Below are positions 1 to 8,910 of a DNA stretch of 64,000 nucleotides, in pieces (the stretch's first letter is position 1; every line of letters begins with the position of its first letter). The stretch is taken from IMG/VR virus record IMGVR_UViG_3300044732_001653, positions 1 through 64,000 of that record; one strand, 5' to 3'. Source of the DNA: a virus. The position numbers and the translations under genes are program-made. The notes below the pieces were generated by a model that was not told the origin of the DNA, did not search any database, and worked only from the letters and a program-made list of their open reading frames with translations.

Positions 1-53
1 TGCCCCCGATTCTGTGGACAAAATTGGCTGATTCGCTGGAATGGCCGCGTTTC

Positions 54-80
54 GCGAGTTCGGCTGTTCGCCGAACTCGC
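54..80. other. Perfect 11-bp inverted repeat upstream of terS
   Basis: Arms 54-64 and 70-80 are perfectly complementary around a 5-base loop (TGTTC). No T tract follows on the + strand, so a rho-independent terminator is not clear. Its position just before the terminase genes also fits an operator or a packaging-site element. Function unknown. Confidence 0.6.
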
Positions 81-126
81 CCACACTCCTTTGCACGGGG
101 CTGTACGGGCCTGCCATGCTGAAGAT

Positions 127-606
127 ATGCGTGGAAGACCGCCGACTCCCCAGCACATCCTCAAGTTGCGAGGCAGCAAGCACGCCAAGAACCGCGAGGA
201 GCTAGGGGAAAAACCCGAATCCGAACTGATGGCCCCTGCTTGGCTCAAGCCGAGGGCTCAAGAGATTTTTCGGGCCGTCGTCGGTTGGCTCGCCGGGATG
301 GGAACGCTCGCCGAGTCCGACGAGAACGTGATCGCCCGGTACGCGACGACGTATGTCATCTGGGAGTACGCGGCCCAGCAACTCCAGAAGATCGACGCCA
401 CGCACATCGAGGTGCTGGCCCCCGATGGTTCCATCCGGTTCGCCAGGAACGTGGCGATGATGGCCCAGTTCAAAGAGTCCGGCGAGATGCTCCGGCACTT
501 GGAGACGGTCCTCGGCCTGACGCCGGCGGATCGAACACGCCTCGGATATGGCGCGCAGAAGGTCATCCTCGATCCGATGGATGAGCTACTCACGAAGGGC
601 GGCTGA
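127..606 (+). CDS. terS: Terminase small subunit, P27-like
   Basis: Putative DNA-recognition subunit of the packaging terminase. The product (159 aa) opens with MRGRPPTPQHILKLRGSK, the basic N-terminus typical of P27-family small subunits, followed by a helical body and ending before the large subunit. A TTG 36 bases upstream is in frame, but the ATG at 127 gives the family-typical start. It lies 32 bases before terL. Family assignment is by motif and order; sites of DNA binding are not visible. Confidence 0.85.
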   Translation: MRGRPPTPQHILKLRGSKHAKNREELGEKPESELMAPAWLKPRAQEIFRAVVGWLAGMGTLAESDENVIARYATTYVIWEYAAQQLQKIDATHIEVLAPDGSIRFARNVAMMAQFKESGEMLRHLETVLGLTPADRTRLGYGAQKVILDPMDELLTKGG

Positions 607-638
607 CGCCGACTTTCGCAATTCGCGAATCGCGAACG

Positions 639-2150
639 ATGCAGCCATTCGTCGACATCCGGCGGTTCATTCCGCTCCTGAAGCACACCCGCGGCGACTT
701 CGCCGGGCGGAACTTCCTGCTTGAGGCGTGGCAGGACGCCTACCTCAACGACCTCTTCAACACGAAAAACCCCGACGGGACGAGGCAATACAGGACTTCC
801 CTGCTTGCCCTGCCGCGGAAGAACGGCAAGAGCCAGATCGCAGCCGCGATCGGCTTGTACATGGCCTTCTGCGACGACGAGGGCGCCGAGGTGATCGTGG
901 CGGCCGGCGACCGCTCCCAGGCGTCGATCCTCCACGACGCCGCCAAGCAATTGCTGGAGTCCTGCCCTGCCCTGGCCCGCAAGGCCAAGGTCTACCGAAA
1001 CAGCATCGTCGTCCCGAGCCGCAACGCCAAGATGCTCTGCATCTCCAGCGAGGCGGGGACCAAGCACGGCTACAACCCGTCGTGCGCCCTGATCGACGAG
1101 TACCACGTCTTCCCCGACCGCGAGCTTGTCGACGTCCTTGAGACCGGCATGGGCGCTCGAAAGCAGCCCCTCACGATCTACATCACCACGGCCGGCACCG
1201 ATATGCAGGGGCCGTGCTACAAGGACTGGAAGCGGGCCGAGAAGATTCGCGACGGTGCCCTCGTCGACCCGACGTTCCTGCCGTGCATCTTTGCCGCCGA
1301 CCCCGCCGATGACCCGTTCGATGAGGCCACTTGGAAGAAGGCGAATCCGAACTACGGCGTCACGCTCAAGCCGGAATACTTCCACCAGTTCTCGGCCAAG
1401 GCGCAGCAGTCGCCGTCCGACGAGACGGTTTTCAGGACGCTCCACTTGAACCAGTGGATGTCCTCGACGACGAAGTGGTTGAAGGCCGGCGCCTTTGAGA
1501 ACTGTGCCGAGCAGCCCCGGCCGGGCGGCGAGCGGATGTGCTACTGCGGCATCGACTTGGCCTCGACGTTCGACACTACCGCGTTCGTGGCGATCTGGCC
1601 CGACGACGACGGAACCTACGACATCTACGCCCACTTCTTCATCCCCGAGGAGAACGCCGCCAAGCGAGCCAAGGAGGACCGCGTGCCTTACCTCGAATGG
1701 GCCAAGGCCGGATTTGTTACACTTACGGGAGGGGACGTGACTGACTACGACATCGTGCGGGATCACGTTCTAGCTTTCTGCGAGAAGAACGCAGTCAGGG
1801 GCGTGGCTATCGACCGATACAACGCCACGCACCTGACTACCCAGCTAGACAACGAGGGGGTCGTGATGAAGCCCTTCGGTCAAGGCTTTGTGTCGATGAA
1901 CGCCCCGACGAAGCTCCTTGAAACCCTGGTAATTCAGGGTCGATTGCGGCACGGCGGCAACCCGGTTCTTCAGTGGCAGGCAAGCAACGTCCAGGTGAAG
2001 ACCGACGACGCGGGGAACGTGAAGCCGACGAAGAAAAACAGCAGTTCGACTGGCCGCATCGACGGCATGGTGGCCTTGATCATGGCCTTGGGCATCGCCT
2101 CGGGCGAGGCCAGGAACGAGCCCGACGAACCAATGCTCATGGTGTTCTGA
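639..2150 (+). CDS. terL: Terminase large subunit
   Basis: ATPase-nuclease motor that pumps DNA into the prohead. The protein is 503 aa, normal for the family. The N-terminal ATPase has an adenine/Walker A segment LPRKNGKS (residues 58-65) and Walker B CALIDEYHVF with D153-E154. The C-terminal RNase H-like nuclease has the acidic segments CGIDLASTFDTTAF, GVAIDRYNA and RIDGMVALIMA. Starts at ATG 639 and stops two bases before the portal gene. The short region between terS and terL is rich in TTCGCGAA-type palindromes. Confidence 0.95.
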   Translation: MQPFVDIRRFIPLLKHTRGDFAGRNFLLEAWQDAYLNDLFNTKNPDGTRQYRTSLLALPRKNGKSQIAAAIGLYMAFCDDEGAEVIVAAGDRSQASILHDAAKQLLESCPALARKAKVYRNSIVVPSRNAKMLCISSEAGTKHGYNPSCALIDEYHVFPDRELVDVLETGMGARKQPLTIYITTAGTDMQGPCYKDWKRAEKIRDGALVDPTFLPCIFAADPADDPFDEATWKKANPNYGVTLKPEYFHQFSAKAQQSPSDETVFRTLHLNQWMSSTTKWLKAGAFENCAEQPRPGGERMCYCGIDLASTFDTTAFVAIWPDDDGTYDIYAHFFIPEENAAKRAKEDRVPYLEWAKAGFVTLTGGDVTDYDIVRDHVLAFCEKNAVRGVAIDRYNATHLTTQLDNEGVVMKPFGQGFVSMNAPTKLLETLVIQGRLRHGGNPVLQWQASNVQVKTDDAGNVKPTKKNSSSTGRIDGMVALIMALGIASGEARNEPDEPMLMVF

Positions 2151-2152
2151 AG

Positions 2153-3799
2153 ATGGATCAAGCCGACGAAGCAGTCCTTGAAATCATCGAGAACAGGAGC
2201 AATCTGGCCCGAATCTTTGAAGAGATTCGTGACACCCGACGGACGACGTCCGGCATTACCGTCAGCCCCGAGACGAGCCTGGAGTGTAGCGCCGTCCTCG
2301 CCTGCGTCAGAGTGCTGTCGGAGTCGATCGCCAGCCTGCCGATGAACCTCTACCGTCGCCTCCCCGGCGGCGGCAAGGAGATCGCCGAAGACCAGCACCT
2401 CCACGAACTGCTGCACTACCAGACCAACGACTGGATGACGGCGTTTGAGTGGAAAGAGTGGATGATGAGCCAGTTGCTCCTCTGGGGCAACGCCTACAGC
2501 AAGATCATCCCCGGCCCGAACGGCGCCGTCGACAAGCTGGAGCCGCTCCACGCCTCGCGGATGACGGTCAAGCGGCTGGAGAACGGCAAGCTCCGCTACT
2601 ACTACCAAGTCCCGCCGACGCTCTTGAACCCGAGTCCCGACCCCGTCGAGTATCGGCAGGAGCAGATTTTTGTGATTCGCTGGCTCTCGTCCGATGGGGT
2701 GACAGGCTATGTGCCCGTGACCCTCTCCCGCGAGGCCATCGGCCTTGCCAGGGCGGCAGAGATTCACTCCTCGGCGTTCTTCGGGAACAACGCCCGCGGC
2801 GGCGCTGTCTTTGAGACCGACCAGCCCCACAAGCCAGAGGTGCTGCGACGGTTCAAGGATCAGTGGAACGAGATGCTCCAGGGTCCGAAGAACGCATTCT
2901 CGACCGTCGTGGTCCCGTATGGATTCAAGAAGAGGCCGGAGGAGATCAACAACGCTACCGCCCAGCTTCTTGAGACGCGGAGATTCAGCGTCGAGGAGGT
3001 GAGCCGCATCTACCGCGTGCCGGGCCATCTCCTCGGCGATATGTCGAACGTGCGATACAACACGGTCGAGCAGTCGGCCATCGACTTCGTCACGTTCTCG
3101 CTCATTCCGTGGTGCCGCCGCATCGAGATGGCCTGCCGCCGCGACCTCGTCGTGGACGACAAGACGTACTTCGTCGGCTTCGACCTCAATGCCCTGATGG
3201 CTGGCGACTACGAGGCGAAGGCGAAGCACGCCCGTGAGTTCTTCAACATGGGTGCGCTCGACGTCAACGAGCTTCGGGCGTCCATCGGGATGAACCCGCT
3301 GGAGGGCGAGGAGGGCAAGAAGCGATTCGTTCAGGTCAACATGGCCCTGCTTGAGGCGTTCACCGCCGCCAACCCGACAGGCCAGAAGCTCACCGACCTG
3401 CTCAAGCCCGAACCGGCCAAAGAACCGGCCATCCCCGGCGAGAAGTCGGCCGAACCGGCCGAGGATCAGGCCGAGCCGCCGGCCAAAGAACCGGCCAAGC
3501 GTTCGGCGCCAGACCTGTTTGAGGTCTTGTTCATGACGAACGTCCGTCGGCTCGCCGGCTTGGAGATCGACGGCATCTTCGACCGCCGCGGCAAGCCGGA
3601 GAAGGTCGTCGCCTGGATCGACCAGATGGGCGAGCGGATGAAGTCCGAGCTACGCGACTGTGCAGAAGCTACCGGGCGAGACATCGCAGAGTTTTCGGCC
3701 AATTGGGTGGCCCGCTCGCGAGAAATCCTGCTGGAGTGCCAGCGGAGTGGCCAGAAGTACGAATCAGTCCAGTCGGAGTGGTGCGACAAGCACCTGTGA
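2153..3799 (+). CDS. Portal protein, HK97 gp3-like
   Basis: Dodecameric ring at the capsid vertex through which DNA passes. The 548-aa product shows the family core: SLECSAVLACVRVLSESIAS near residue 45, LLLWGNAYSKI, and YRVPGHLLGD near residue 290. The start is ATG 2153; the frame is also open upstream but there overlaps terL. The C-terminal 120 residues are unusual: a Pro-Glu-Lys linker with repeated KEPA blocks (around 415-455), then a helical tail. That extension may contact the neighbouring capsid or ferritin-like proteins, which is only inference. Confidence 0.93.
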   Translation: MDQADEAVLEIIENRSNLARIFEEIRDTRRTTSGITVSPETSLECSAVLACVRVLSESIASLPMNLYRRLPGGGKEIAEDQHLHELLHYQTNDWMTAFEWKEWMMSQLLLWGNAYSKIIPGPNGAVDKLEPLHASRMTVKRLENGKLRYYYQVPPTLLNPSPDPVEYRQEQIFVIRWLSSDGVTGYVPVTLSREAIGLARAAEIHSSAFFGNNARGGAVFETDQPHKPEVLRRFKDQWNEMLQGPKNAFSTVVVPYGFKKRPEEINNATAQLLETRRFSVEEVSRIYRVPGHLLGDMSNVRYNTVEQSAIDFVTFSLIPWCRRIEMACRRDLVVDDKTYFVGFDLNALMAGDYEAKAKHAREFFNMGALDVNELRASIGMNPLEGEEGKKRFVQVNMALLEAFTAANPTGQKLTDLLKPEPAKEPAIPGEKSAEPAEDQAEPPAKEPAKRSAPDLFEVLFMTNVRRLAGLEIDGIFDRRGKPEKVVAWIDQMGERMKSELRDCAEATGRDIAEFSANWVARSREILLECQRSGQKYESVQSEWCDKHL

Positions 3800-3801
3800 T
3801 C

Positions 3802-4293
3802 ATGCCAATCGCACCTCTCTCAGCCCCCATCCCCTCGGTCGGCAACGTCGTGGACGCGCTCCATCTCTCGCGCAGCCTCCACATGACCGCCATCGAGCAG
3901 TACCAAGACCAAGCCGTGCATTTCCGGCGGTGGGGCTACACGAAACTCGCCGACGCCTTCGACGCCGACGCCGAAGAGGAGCGGGGGCACCTCAAACTCG
4001 TCACCACGCGGCTGGAGTTTTACGACGTCGAGCCCAAGTGCGAACACGCCGACTCCGAATGGCCGCGCCACGACTACGAAGGCGTCCTCGACTCCAACTA
4101 CGCCCTTGAATATGGGGCCATGAACGCCGAGCGGGCGAACATCATCGTCGCCAGGAACGCCGGCGACGAGGTCACCGCCGAGATTTTCGCCGAGCTTCTC
4201 AAGGGGAGCGAGGCATCTGTGTCCGACATCGAGGCCACGAAGAAGCAGATCGAGCAAATCGGCCTCGACAACTACCTCGCGAACAAGGTCTGA
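3802..4293 (+). CDS. Bacterioferritin-like protein in the capsid operon
   Basis: A 163-aa four-helix ferritin-like protein. By eye it aligns without gaps to E. coli bacterioferritin over the N-terminal helix pair (conserved AIxQY, FxxWG, ExxH) and over the C-terminal helix, ending GLDNYL against GLQNYL in Bfr. Diiron ligands conserved by that alignment are E60, H63 and E103. The positions of Bfr E18, E127 and H130 are H27, S126 and S129, so the ferroxidase centre appears altered, and the heme Met is Arg. It starts 2 bases after the portal and ends 2 bases before the protease, so it is made with the capsid proteins. Possible roles: encapsulated cargo, scaffold or decoration. Confidence 0.85.
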   Translation: MPIAPLSAPIPSVGNVVDALHLSRSLHMTAIEQYQDQAVHFRRWGYTKLADAFDADAEEERGHLKLVTTRLEFYDVEPKCEHADSEWPRHDYEGVLDSNYALEYGAMNAERANIIVARNAGDEVTAEIFAELLKGSEASVSDIEATKKQIEQIGLDNYLANKV

Positions 4294-4295
4294 CC

Positions 4296-5906
4296 ATGGA
4301 TATCGAACGCCGGACAATCGACGCGGTCCCCGAAGTGGAGTTCCGCGAGGATTCCTCGACCGGAAAGCGGCTTCCTGTCCTTCGCGGCTACGCGGCCGTG
4401 TTCGACAGCGAGTCGAACAACCTCGGCGGCTTCGTCGAGGTCATCGACAAGCGGGCCTTCGACAGGGTTCTGAGCAAGAATCCCGACGTCTACGCCCTCT
4501 TCAACCACGATCGCAGCCTCATCCTGGGCAATACGAGCAACGGGACGCTGAAACTGTCGGTCGATGACTACGGCCTGCGCTACGAAGCGTACCCCGACGA
4601 CACTTCCGTCGCCCGCGACGTCACGACATGGGTACAAAACCGCACCGTGAAGGCGTCGAGCTTCGCATTTGCCGTCGACCGGGCCGCGGCGAACGGCGGC
4701 GAGTCGTGGGACAAGGGTCCGCGGGGCCTTCGGAAGCGGACTGTCACCGATATCGCGCTGCTCGACGACGTTTCCGTAGTAACTCGGCCTGCGTATGACG
4801 CCTCCAGCGTCGTCGTGAGCCGCCGAGCCATGGAAATGGCCGTCGGCGAGGCGTATCGGCCCAACCAAACGATGTCGAATGCGGCAAAACGGGGCCTGAA
4901 GGCCGCCGCGAACGACAATCAGGTCGATCCGATGCTGATTTCGCTCGCCGAACGCATCGCCGACCGCCAAATCGTCGTCGTCGAGGACGTTTCTCGCCTC
5001 TCGGAGGTGATGGAGCGGTGCGCGGCGGCGAAAAACGCCGGATGGACGGGCACACTCCCCTGGATTGAGTGGCAACTGGCCGGCGGCGACAGCGGCGAGA
5101 AGTGGATTCAGCGCCGGATGGAAGAGCTGGGTGTCGAGGCCCGAAAAGCCATCGCCGACATCGACTTCACGCCCCCCGAAGGCGTGCGGAAAGAGGCCGC
5201 GAAGGCTTTGGCGTGGCGCCGCGAGTATGGTCGCGGGGGGACAGCGATCGGCATCGCCCGCGCTCGCGATCTCTCGAATGGAGTGAAGGTCAGCCCCGGC
5301 ACCGTGAGGCGGATGAAGAGGTTTTTCGATCGCCACGAAGTCGACGCGAAAGCCGAAGGGTTTTCGCCCGGCGAGAAGGGCTACCCGTCGAACGGTCGAA
5401 TCGCCCACGGCTTGTGGGGCGGCGATCCTGGCAGATCATGGGCCAACAGCCTCGTCGAGCAGATGAATGCTGGCGGCGAGCGCGGTGCCGCATACCCCGA
5501 AGACGACGACGAGACACTCAAGAGCTACGAGGACACCGACATGACCGAACGAGACATGGCTTTGACCAACGCCTACCGCGACATCGGAACGAAGATGGGC
5601 GAATGGACCGAGGAGGACTGCTATTACCTCGACGAGAAGACTGGCAAGATCATGTGCCGCTCGACGAAGGATGAATCCGAGGGCGCGAAGTCAGCCATGA
5701 GCGCGATGGACAACCTCAACGCGGCGCCGAATGAAGGTGAGCAGCGTGAGGCCGCAGTTGTTGAGGAACCTGCAACAACTGAGCCGCCGGCCCCGCCCGC
5801 GCCGACGCAAAAGCAACGCGACGATGCCGAGGCGATCGCGGCCATCGCAGCGCTTGACGCAGTCGTGCTGGAGACTCACTTGCACGACAGTAGCGCAACA
5901 ACGTAG
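4296..5906 (+). CDS. Prohead protease with long C-terminal extension
   Basis: Serine peptidase of the HK97 prohead type (S78-like) that trims capsid proteins during maturation. The first 185 residues carry the domain: LRGYAAVF, catalytic His in ALFNHDR, catalytic Ser in KASSFAF and the closing DVSVVTRPAYDAS. The protein is 536 aa, more than twice the usual length. Residues about 280-400 form a second conserved phage-associated domain (FTPPEGVRKEA, GRGGTAIGIARARDL, PSNGRIAHGLWGGDPGRSWA). An acidic, Pro-rich coil follows. The extension may serve as scaffold. Confidence 0.88.
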   Translation: MDIERRTIDAVPEVEFREDSSTGKRLPVLRGYAAVFDSESNNLGGFVEVIDKRAFDRVLSKNPDVYALFNHDRSLILGNTSNGTLKLSVDDYGLRYEAYPDDTSVARDVTTWVQNRTVKASSFAFAVDRAAANGGESWDKGPRGLRKRTVTDIALLDDVSVVTRPAYDASSVVVSRRAMEMAVGEAYRPNQTMSNAAKRGLKAAANDNQVDPMLISLAERIADRQIVVVEDVSRLSEVMERCAAAKNAGWTGTLPWIEWQLAGGDSGEKWIQRRMEELGVEARKAIADIDFTPPEGVRKEAAKALAWRREYGRGGTAIGIARARDLSNGVKVSPGTVRRMKRFFDRHEVDAKAEGFSPGEKGYPSNGRIAHGLWGGDPGRSWANSLVEQMNAGGERGAAYPEDDDETLKSYEDTDMTERDMALTNAYRDIGTKMGEWTEEDCYYLDEKTGKIMCRSTKDESEGAKSAMSAMDNLNAAPNEGEQREAAVVEEPATTEPPAPPAPTQKQRDDAEAIAAIAALDAVVLETHLHDSSATT

Positions 5907-6060
5907 GTTGAAAGTATCAGACATTGATGCTCCGCGACGGACGTTGCGGAGAGCAGTGCGAGTGACTTGAGGACTCAGGTCGCGGCGCGCTAGCGGGCAA
6001 ATCACCCGCCAGCCGCCGCACACCCGCGTTGGCTGGCTCACAATCAGGAGCAAGCCGACC
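5907..6060 (+). other. Structured leader before the capsid gene
   Basis: A 154-base gap. It holds several short inverted repeats: CTCCGC at 5930 with GCGGAG at 5946, GCGGG with CCCGC a little downstream, and CCAGCC with GGCTGG near 6020-6040, then the AGGAG ribosome site before ATG 6061. It could stabilise or boost capsid mRNA. No promoter is clear. Confidence 0.45.
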
Positions 6061-7464
6061 ATGTCCAAGAACCTCAAGAGCCTCCAGAACCGCGCTGCCG
6101 CCGTCGCGAACCAGATGCGGGCGCTGTCGAACCTCACTGACCGCACTCCCGAGCAGGACGCGGAACTCAAGACGCTCGTCGGGCAGTCTGGCGAAATCCG
6201 TCAGCTTCTCGCTTTCGAGGACAACATCGCCAAGGCCGAGGCCGAGCTTCGCTCGACCATCGATCAGGCCGCTCCCGCTGCTGCGACCGCTCCCGCCGCC
6301 CCTGTCGTGCAGGAGCCGGCGACGAAGGAGCTTCGGGCCAAGAAGACCCTCGCTGACCTGGAGATTCGGGGCGTTCACGTCCCCCATCACACCCAGCTTC
6401 GGGCCTTCAACGAGCGCCCCGAGGACGTCGAGACCGCCTACCGCTGCGGCCGGTGGCTCAAGGCCCACGTCTTCAAGAACGCCGACGACATCCAGTGGTG
6501 CAAGGACCACAACGTCGAGGCCCGTGCCCTCGGTGAGAACACCAACTCGGCCGGTGGCGCCCTCGTCCCCGAGGAGTTCGCTGCTCGCGTGATCCGGCTC
6601 GTCGAGACCTACGGCACCTTCGCCGCGTCGAGCGTCGAGAAGGTGACGATGAACCGCGACACCATGATCATCCCGAAGCGGGTGACTGGCACCACGGCCT
6701 ACTTCATCGGCGAAGGCGTCGCCTCCACCGAGAGCCAGCCCAGCTACAGCAACGTGCAGTTGGTCGCCAAGAAGCTCGCCGTCTCCACGCGGATGTCTTC
6801 GGAGGTTGTCGAGGACAGCCTGATCTCGATGGCAGACGCAGTCGCCGCGGAGTTCGCTACTTCGCTTGCATTTCAAATCGACGGCTGCGGATGGATCGGA
6901 GACGGAAGCTCCTCCTACGGCGGCATCTTCGGGATCGTCAACAAGCTCGCGAGCAACGCCTCCCCGGCGGCCCTCCAGACCGCCATCGCCGGCCACGTCT
7001 CGTTCGAGACGCTGACCATCGACGACTTCCTCAAGCTCATCGGCAAGCTCCCGCTGTACGCCCGCCAGGGCGCCCGGTTCTACATCTCCCCGGCCGGCTA
7101 CGCGGCCTCGATGGCTCGCCTCCGCTACGCCTCGGGCGGCAACACCGTGGCCGACCTCGGCGGCGGTGTGACCGAGACCTTCCTCGGCTACCCAGTCGAG
7201 CAGGTCCACGTCATGAACAGCACCCTCGGCTCCGACCCCTCGCAGGTCAAGGTGCTGTTCGGCAACCTCGGGCTGTCCTCGATCTACGCTCGCCGCCGGG
7301 ACTTCTCGGTGCGGATGTACGACCAAGTCTACGCCACGACCGATCAGTTGCTCCTCCAGGGCACGATGCGGTTCGACATCGTCCATCACACCCTCGGCAC
7401 GAAAGACCCGGCCGGGACCGACATCGCCGGCCCCGTGATCGCCCTCAAGACCGCCGCGTCTTGA
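6061..7464 (+). CDS. Major capsid protein, HK97 fold
   Basis: 467-aa shell protein. Residues 1 to about 150 form an HK97-type delta domain, helical then Ala-Pro rich, likely removed by the upstream protease. The mature part shows the fold signatures: GENTNSAGGALVPEEFAARV, the E-loop/spine region with KKLAVSTRMSSEVVEDS, QIDGCGWIGDGSSSYGGI and a P-domain with AGYAASMARLRYASGG. It has an AGGAG ribosome site 10 bases before the ATG and follows a structured 154-base leader. Confidence 0.95.
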   Translation: MSKNLKSLQNRAAAVANQMRALSNLTDRTPEQDAELKTLVGQSGEIRQLLAFEDNIAKAEAELRSTIDQAAPAAATAPAAPVVQEPATKELRAKKTLADLEIRGVHVPHHTQLRAFNERPEDVETAYRCGRWLKAHVFKNADDIQWCKDHNVEARALGENTNSAGGALVPEEFAARVIRLVETYGTFAASSVEKVTMNRDTMIIPKRVTGTTAYFIGEGVASTESQPSYSNVQLVAKKLAVSTRMSSEVVEDSLISMADAVAAEFATSLAFQIDGCGWIGDGSSSYGGIFGIVNKLASNASPAALQTAIAGHVSFETLTIDDFLKLIGKLPLYARQGARFYISPAGYAASMARLRYASGGNTVADLGGGVTETFLGYPVEQVHVMNSTLGSDPSQVKVLFGNLGLSSIYARRRDFSVRMYDQVYATTDQLLLQGTMRFDIVHHTLGTKDPAGTDIAGPVIALKTAAS

Positions 7465-7509
7465 GCCTGAAACTACCCCACTAGACCTCTCACAGGAGCA
7501 ACCAGCGCT

Positions 7510-7932
7510 ATGATCCACACGCAGATGGAAAAGATCGTCGCCGCGGTCCCGACCTCGGTCGGCAGTTCGGCAGTGACCCTGACCGTCGACACCCTCGGGT
7601 ACGACCAAGTCAGCTTCGTGGCGATCCGGGCCGCCAACGCGGCCACGACCTTCGCCTCGGTCCTGAAGGTCGAGCAGTCCAGCGACGACTCGACCTACGT
7701 CGCCGTCCCCGGTTTCACCGGCGGAACGGACTTCACGATCGCGACGGCGACGACCGTCACCGCCGTGGCCTACAAGCTGGACGTCGATGCCAAGGCGCTG
7801 CGGCGTTACCTGAAGCTGACGGTCACGCCGTCGGCCTCGATCAACATGGTGGCCTCGGCTCGTCTGTCGCGTGGCGAGAACGCCCCGACGACCGCGAGCG
7901 AGGCTGGCTGCATCGGTTGGGTGGTTGGCTGA
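7510..7932 (+). CDS. Small virion protein, possible capsid decoration
   Basis: 140 aa, rich in Thr, Val and Ala, predicted mainly beta: VTLTVDTLGYDQVSFVAIRA then VLKVEQSSDDSTYVAVPGF. Its place directly after the capsid gene, with its own AGGAG site, fits a decoration or head-spike protein. Similar small beta-rich proteins recur at 9590, 16036 and 18267. No family is firmly recognised. Confidence 0.55.
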   Translation: MIHTQMEKIVAAVPTSVGSSAVTLTVDTLGYDQVSFVAIRAANAATTFASVLKVEQSSDDSTYVAVPGFTGGTDFTIATATTVTAVAYKLDVDAKALRRYLKLTVTPSASINMVASARLSRGENAPTTASEAGCIGWVVG

Positions 7933-8005
7933 TCTCATGCGGGACGGCCATTGACGGCCGGCAAGGCGCAGGGAAGCGCGCCCGCTCCTTACTTGGAGCG
8001 TCAAA

Positions 8006-8731
8006 ATGCTGGTTCGCGTCGGAAACACAGAAGCCGAAGTGAAGGTCGCCGCGGTCATGTCCATGCCGCGGCTGGGCTTCACGGACAACTTCTTCTGCGT
8101 GGCGTCGGCCCTGGCGCCACACGGCATCTCGCCGGTCAAAGTGACGGGTGCCTACTGGGGTCAGAGCCTCCAGATGGCCATCGAGTCGGTCATCGAGGAC
8201 GCCGACTGGGTGCTGACCATCGACTACGACACGATCTTCAGCGCGAAGACCGTCGAGGCCCTCCTCACGCTCGCGATGTGGAGCGGAGTCGACGCGATCG
8301 CCCCTCTTCAGGTGAAGCGGGAGGCCAACGCGGTCATGTTCGCCCTGGCGGGCTCAACGCCGGACGAGCAGACGCAGGTCGGCGACGACTGGTTCAAGAA
8401 GCCGGTGCAGCCGGTGGAGACCTCGCACTTCGGCCTGACGTTCCTTCGGGCATCGGCCCTGAAGGCCACGCCGCGGCCGTGGTTCGTCGAGACGGCCAAC
8501 GAGAAGGGCACGTTCGATGGCGGCCACATGGACGCCGACATCGCATTCTGGAAGCAGTTCCGCAAGAGCGGGCACAAGCTGGGGCTGGCGACGCACGTCA
8601 GCGTCGGCCACGCCGAACTGATGATCACTTGGCCGTCGCGGCAGGTGGCCGACTGCAAGGTTCTCCAGCACACGACGGACTATTGGAAGCACGGCCAGAA
8701 GGCACCAGAGAAGGCTTGGGGGCAGGTATGA
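8006..8731 (+). CDS. GT-A type glycosyltransferase in the head operon
   Basis: 241 aa. Residues 15-80 resemble a nucleotide-sugar binding domain and contain a DxD-type motif in VLTIDYDTIF. Later segments SHFGLTFLRASALKA and FDGGHMDADIAFWKQFRKSGHKLGL resemble the acceptor half of GT2-like enzymes. The start ATG 8006 has GGAG 7 bases upstream. Lying between capsid and head-tail genes, it may glycosylate virion proteins, perhaps with GDP-fucose made by the enzymes at 25522 and 42049. Sugar and acceptor are unknown. Confidence 0.75.
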   Translation: MLVRVGNTEAEVKVAAVMSMPRLGFTDNFFCVASALAPHGISPVKVTGAYWGQSLQMAIESVIEDADWVLTIDYDTIFSAKTVEALLTLAMWSGVDAIAPLQVKREANAVMFALAGSTPDEQTQVGDDWFKKPVQPVETSHFGLTFLRASALKATPRPWFVETANEKGTFDGGHMDADIAFWKQFRKSGHKLGLATHVSVGHAELMITWPSRQVADCKVLQHTTDYWKHGQKAPEKAWGQV

Positions 8732-8907
8732 AGATTCGCATCCTCATGGGATTCGACGGCTACGAGGCCGGTCAGGTGTTCCCTGACTGGCCTGCGGGCA
8801 TGTGCGAGTCGTTGATCGGGCGGCGGATGATCGAGGAAGTCAAGGACGAGCCGGCCCCGTCGCCCGAGCCGGGGCCAAAGCCGGTCGTAACCGGCAAGAG
8901 GAAGTAG
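8728..8907 (+). CDS. Small hypothetical protein
   Basis: 59 aa, start overlapping the glycosyltransferase stop (ATGA). It begins MKIRILMGFDGYEAGQVFPD, a short beta-rich domain like those seen in head-completion regions, and ends in a Pro-rich basic tail. Function unknown. Confidence 0.7.
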   Translation: MKIRILMGFDGYEAGQVFPDWPAGMCESLIGRRMIEEVKDEPAPSPEPGPKPVVTGKRK

Positions 8908-8910
8908 CCC

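Noticed and set aside
258-1766. Long open frame on the minus strand opposite terL
   Set aside because: High GC leaves long open antisense frames; the + strand gene has clear terminase motifs. Similar shadows opposite the portal, capsid and protease genes (for example 4272-5408 and 5917-8139) were left out for the same reason.
3802-7464. A true encapsulin system
   Set aside because: The shell gene sits with terminase, portal and protease genes, so it is a phage capsid; only the ferritin-like neighbour recalls encapsulins.
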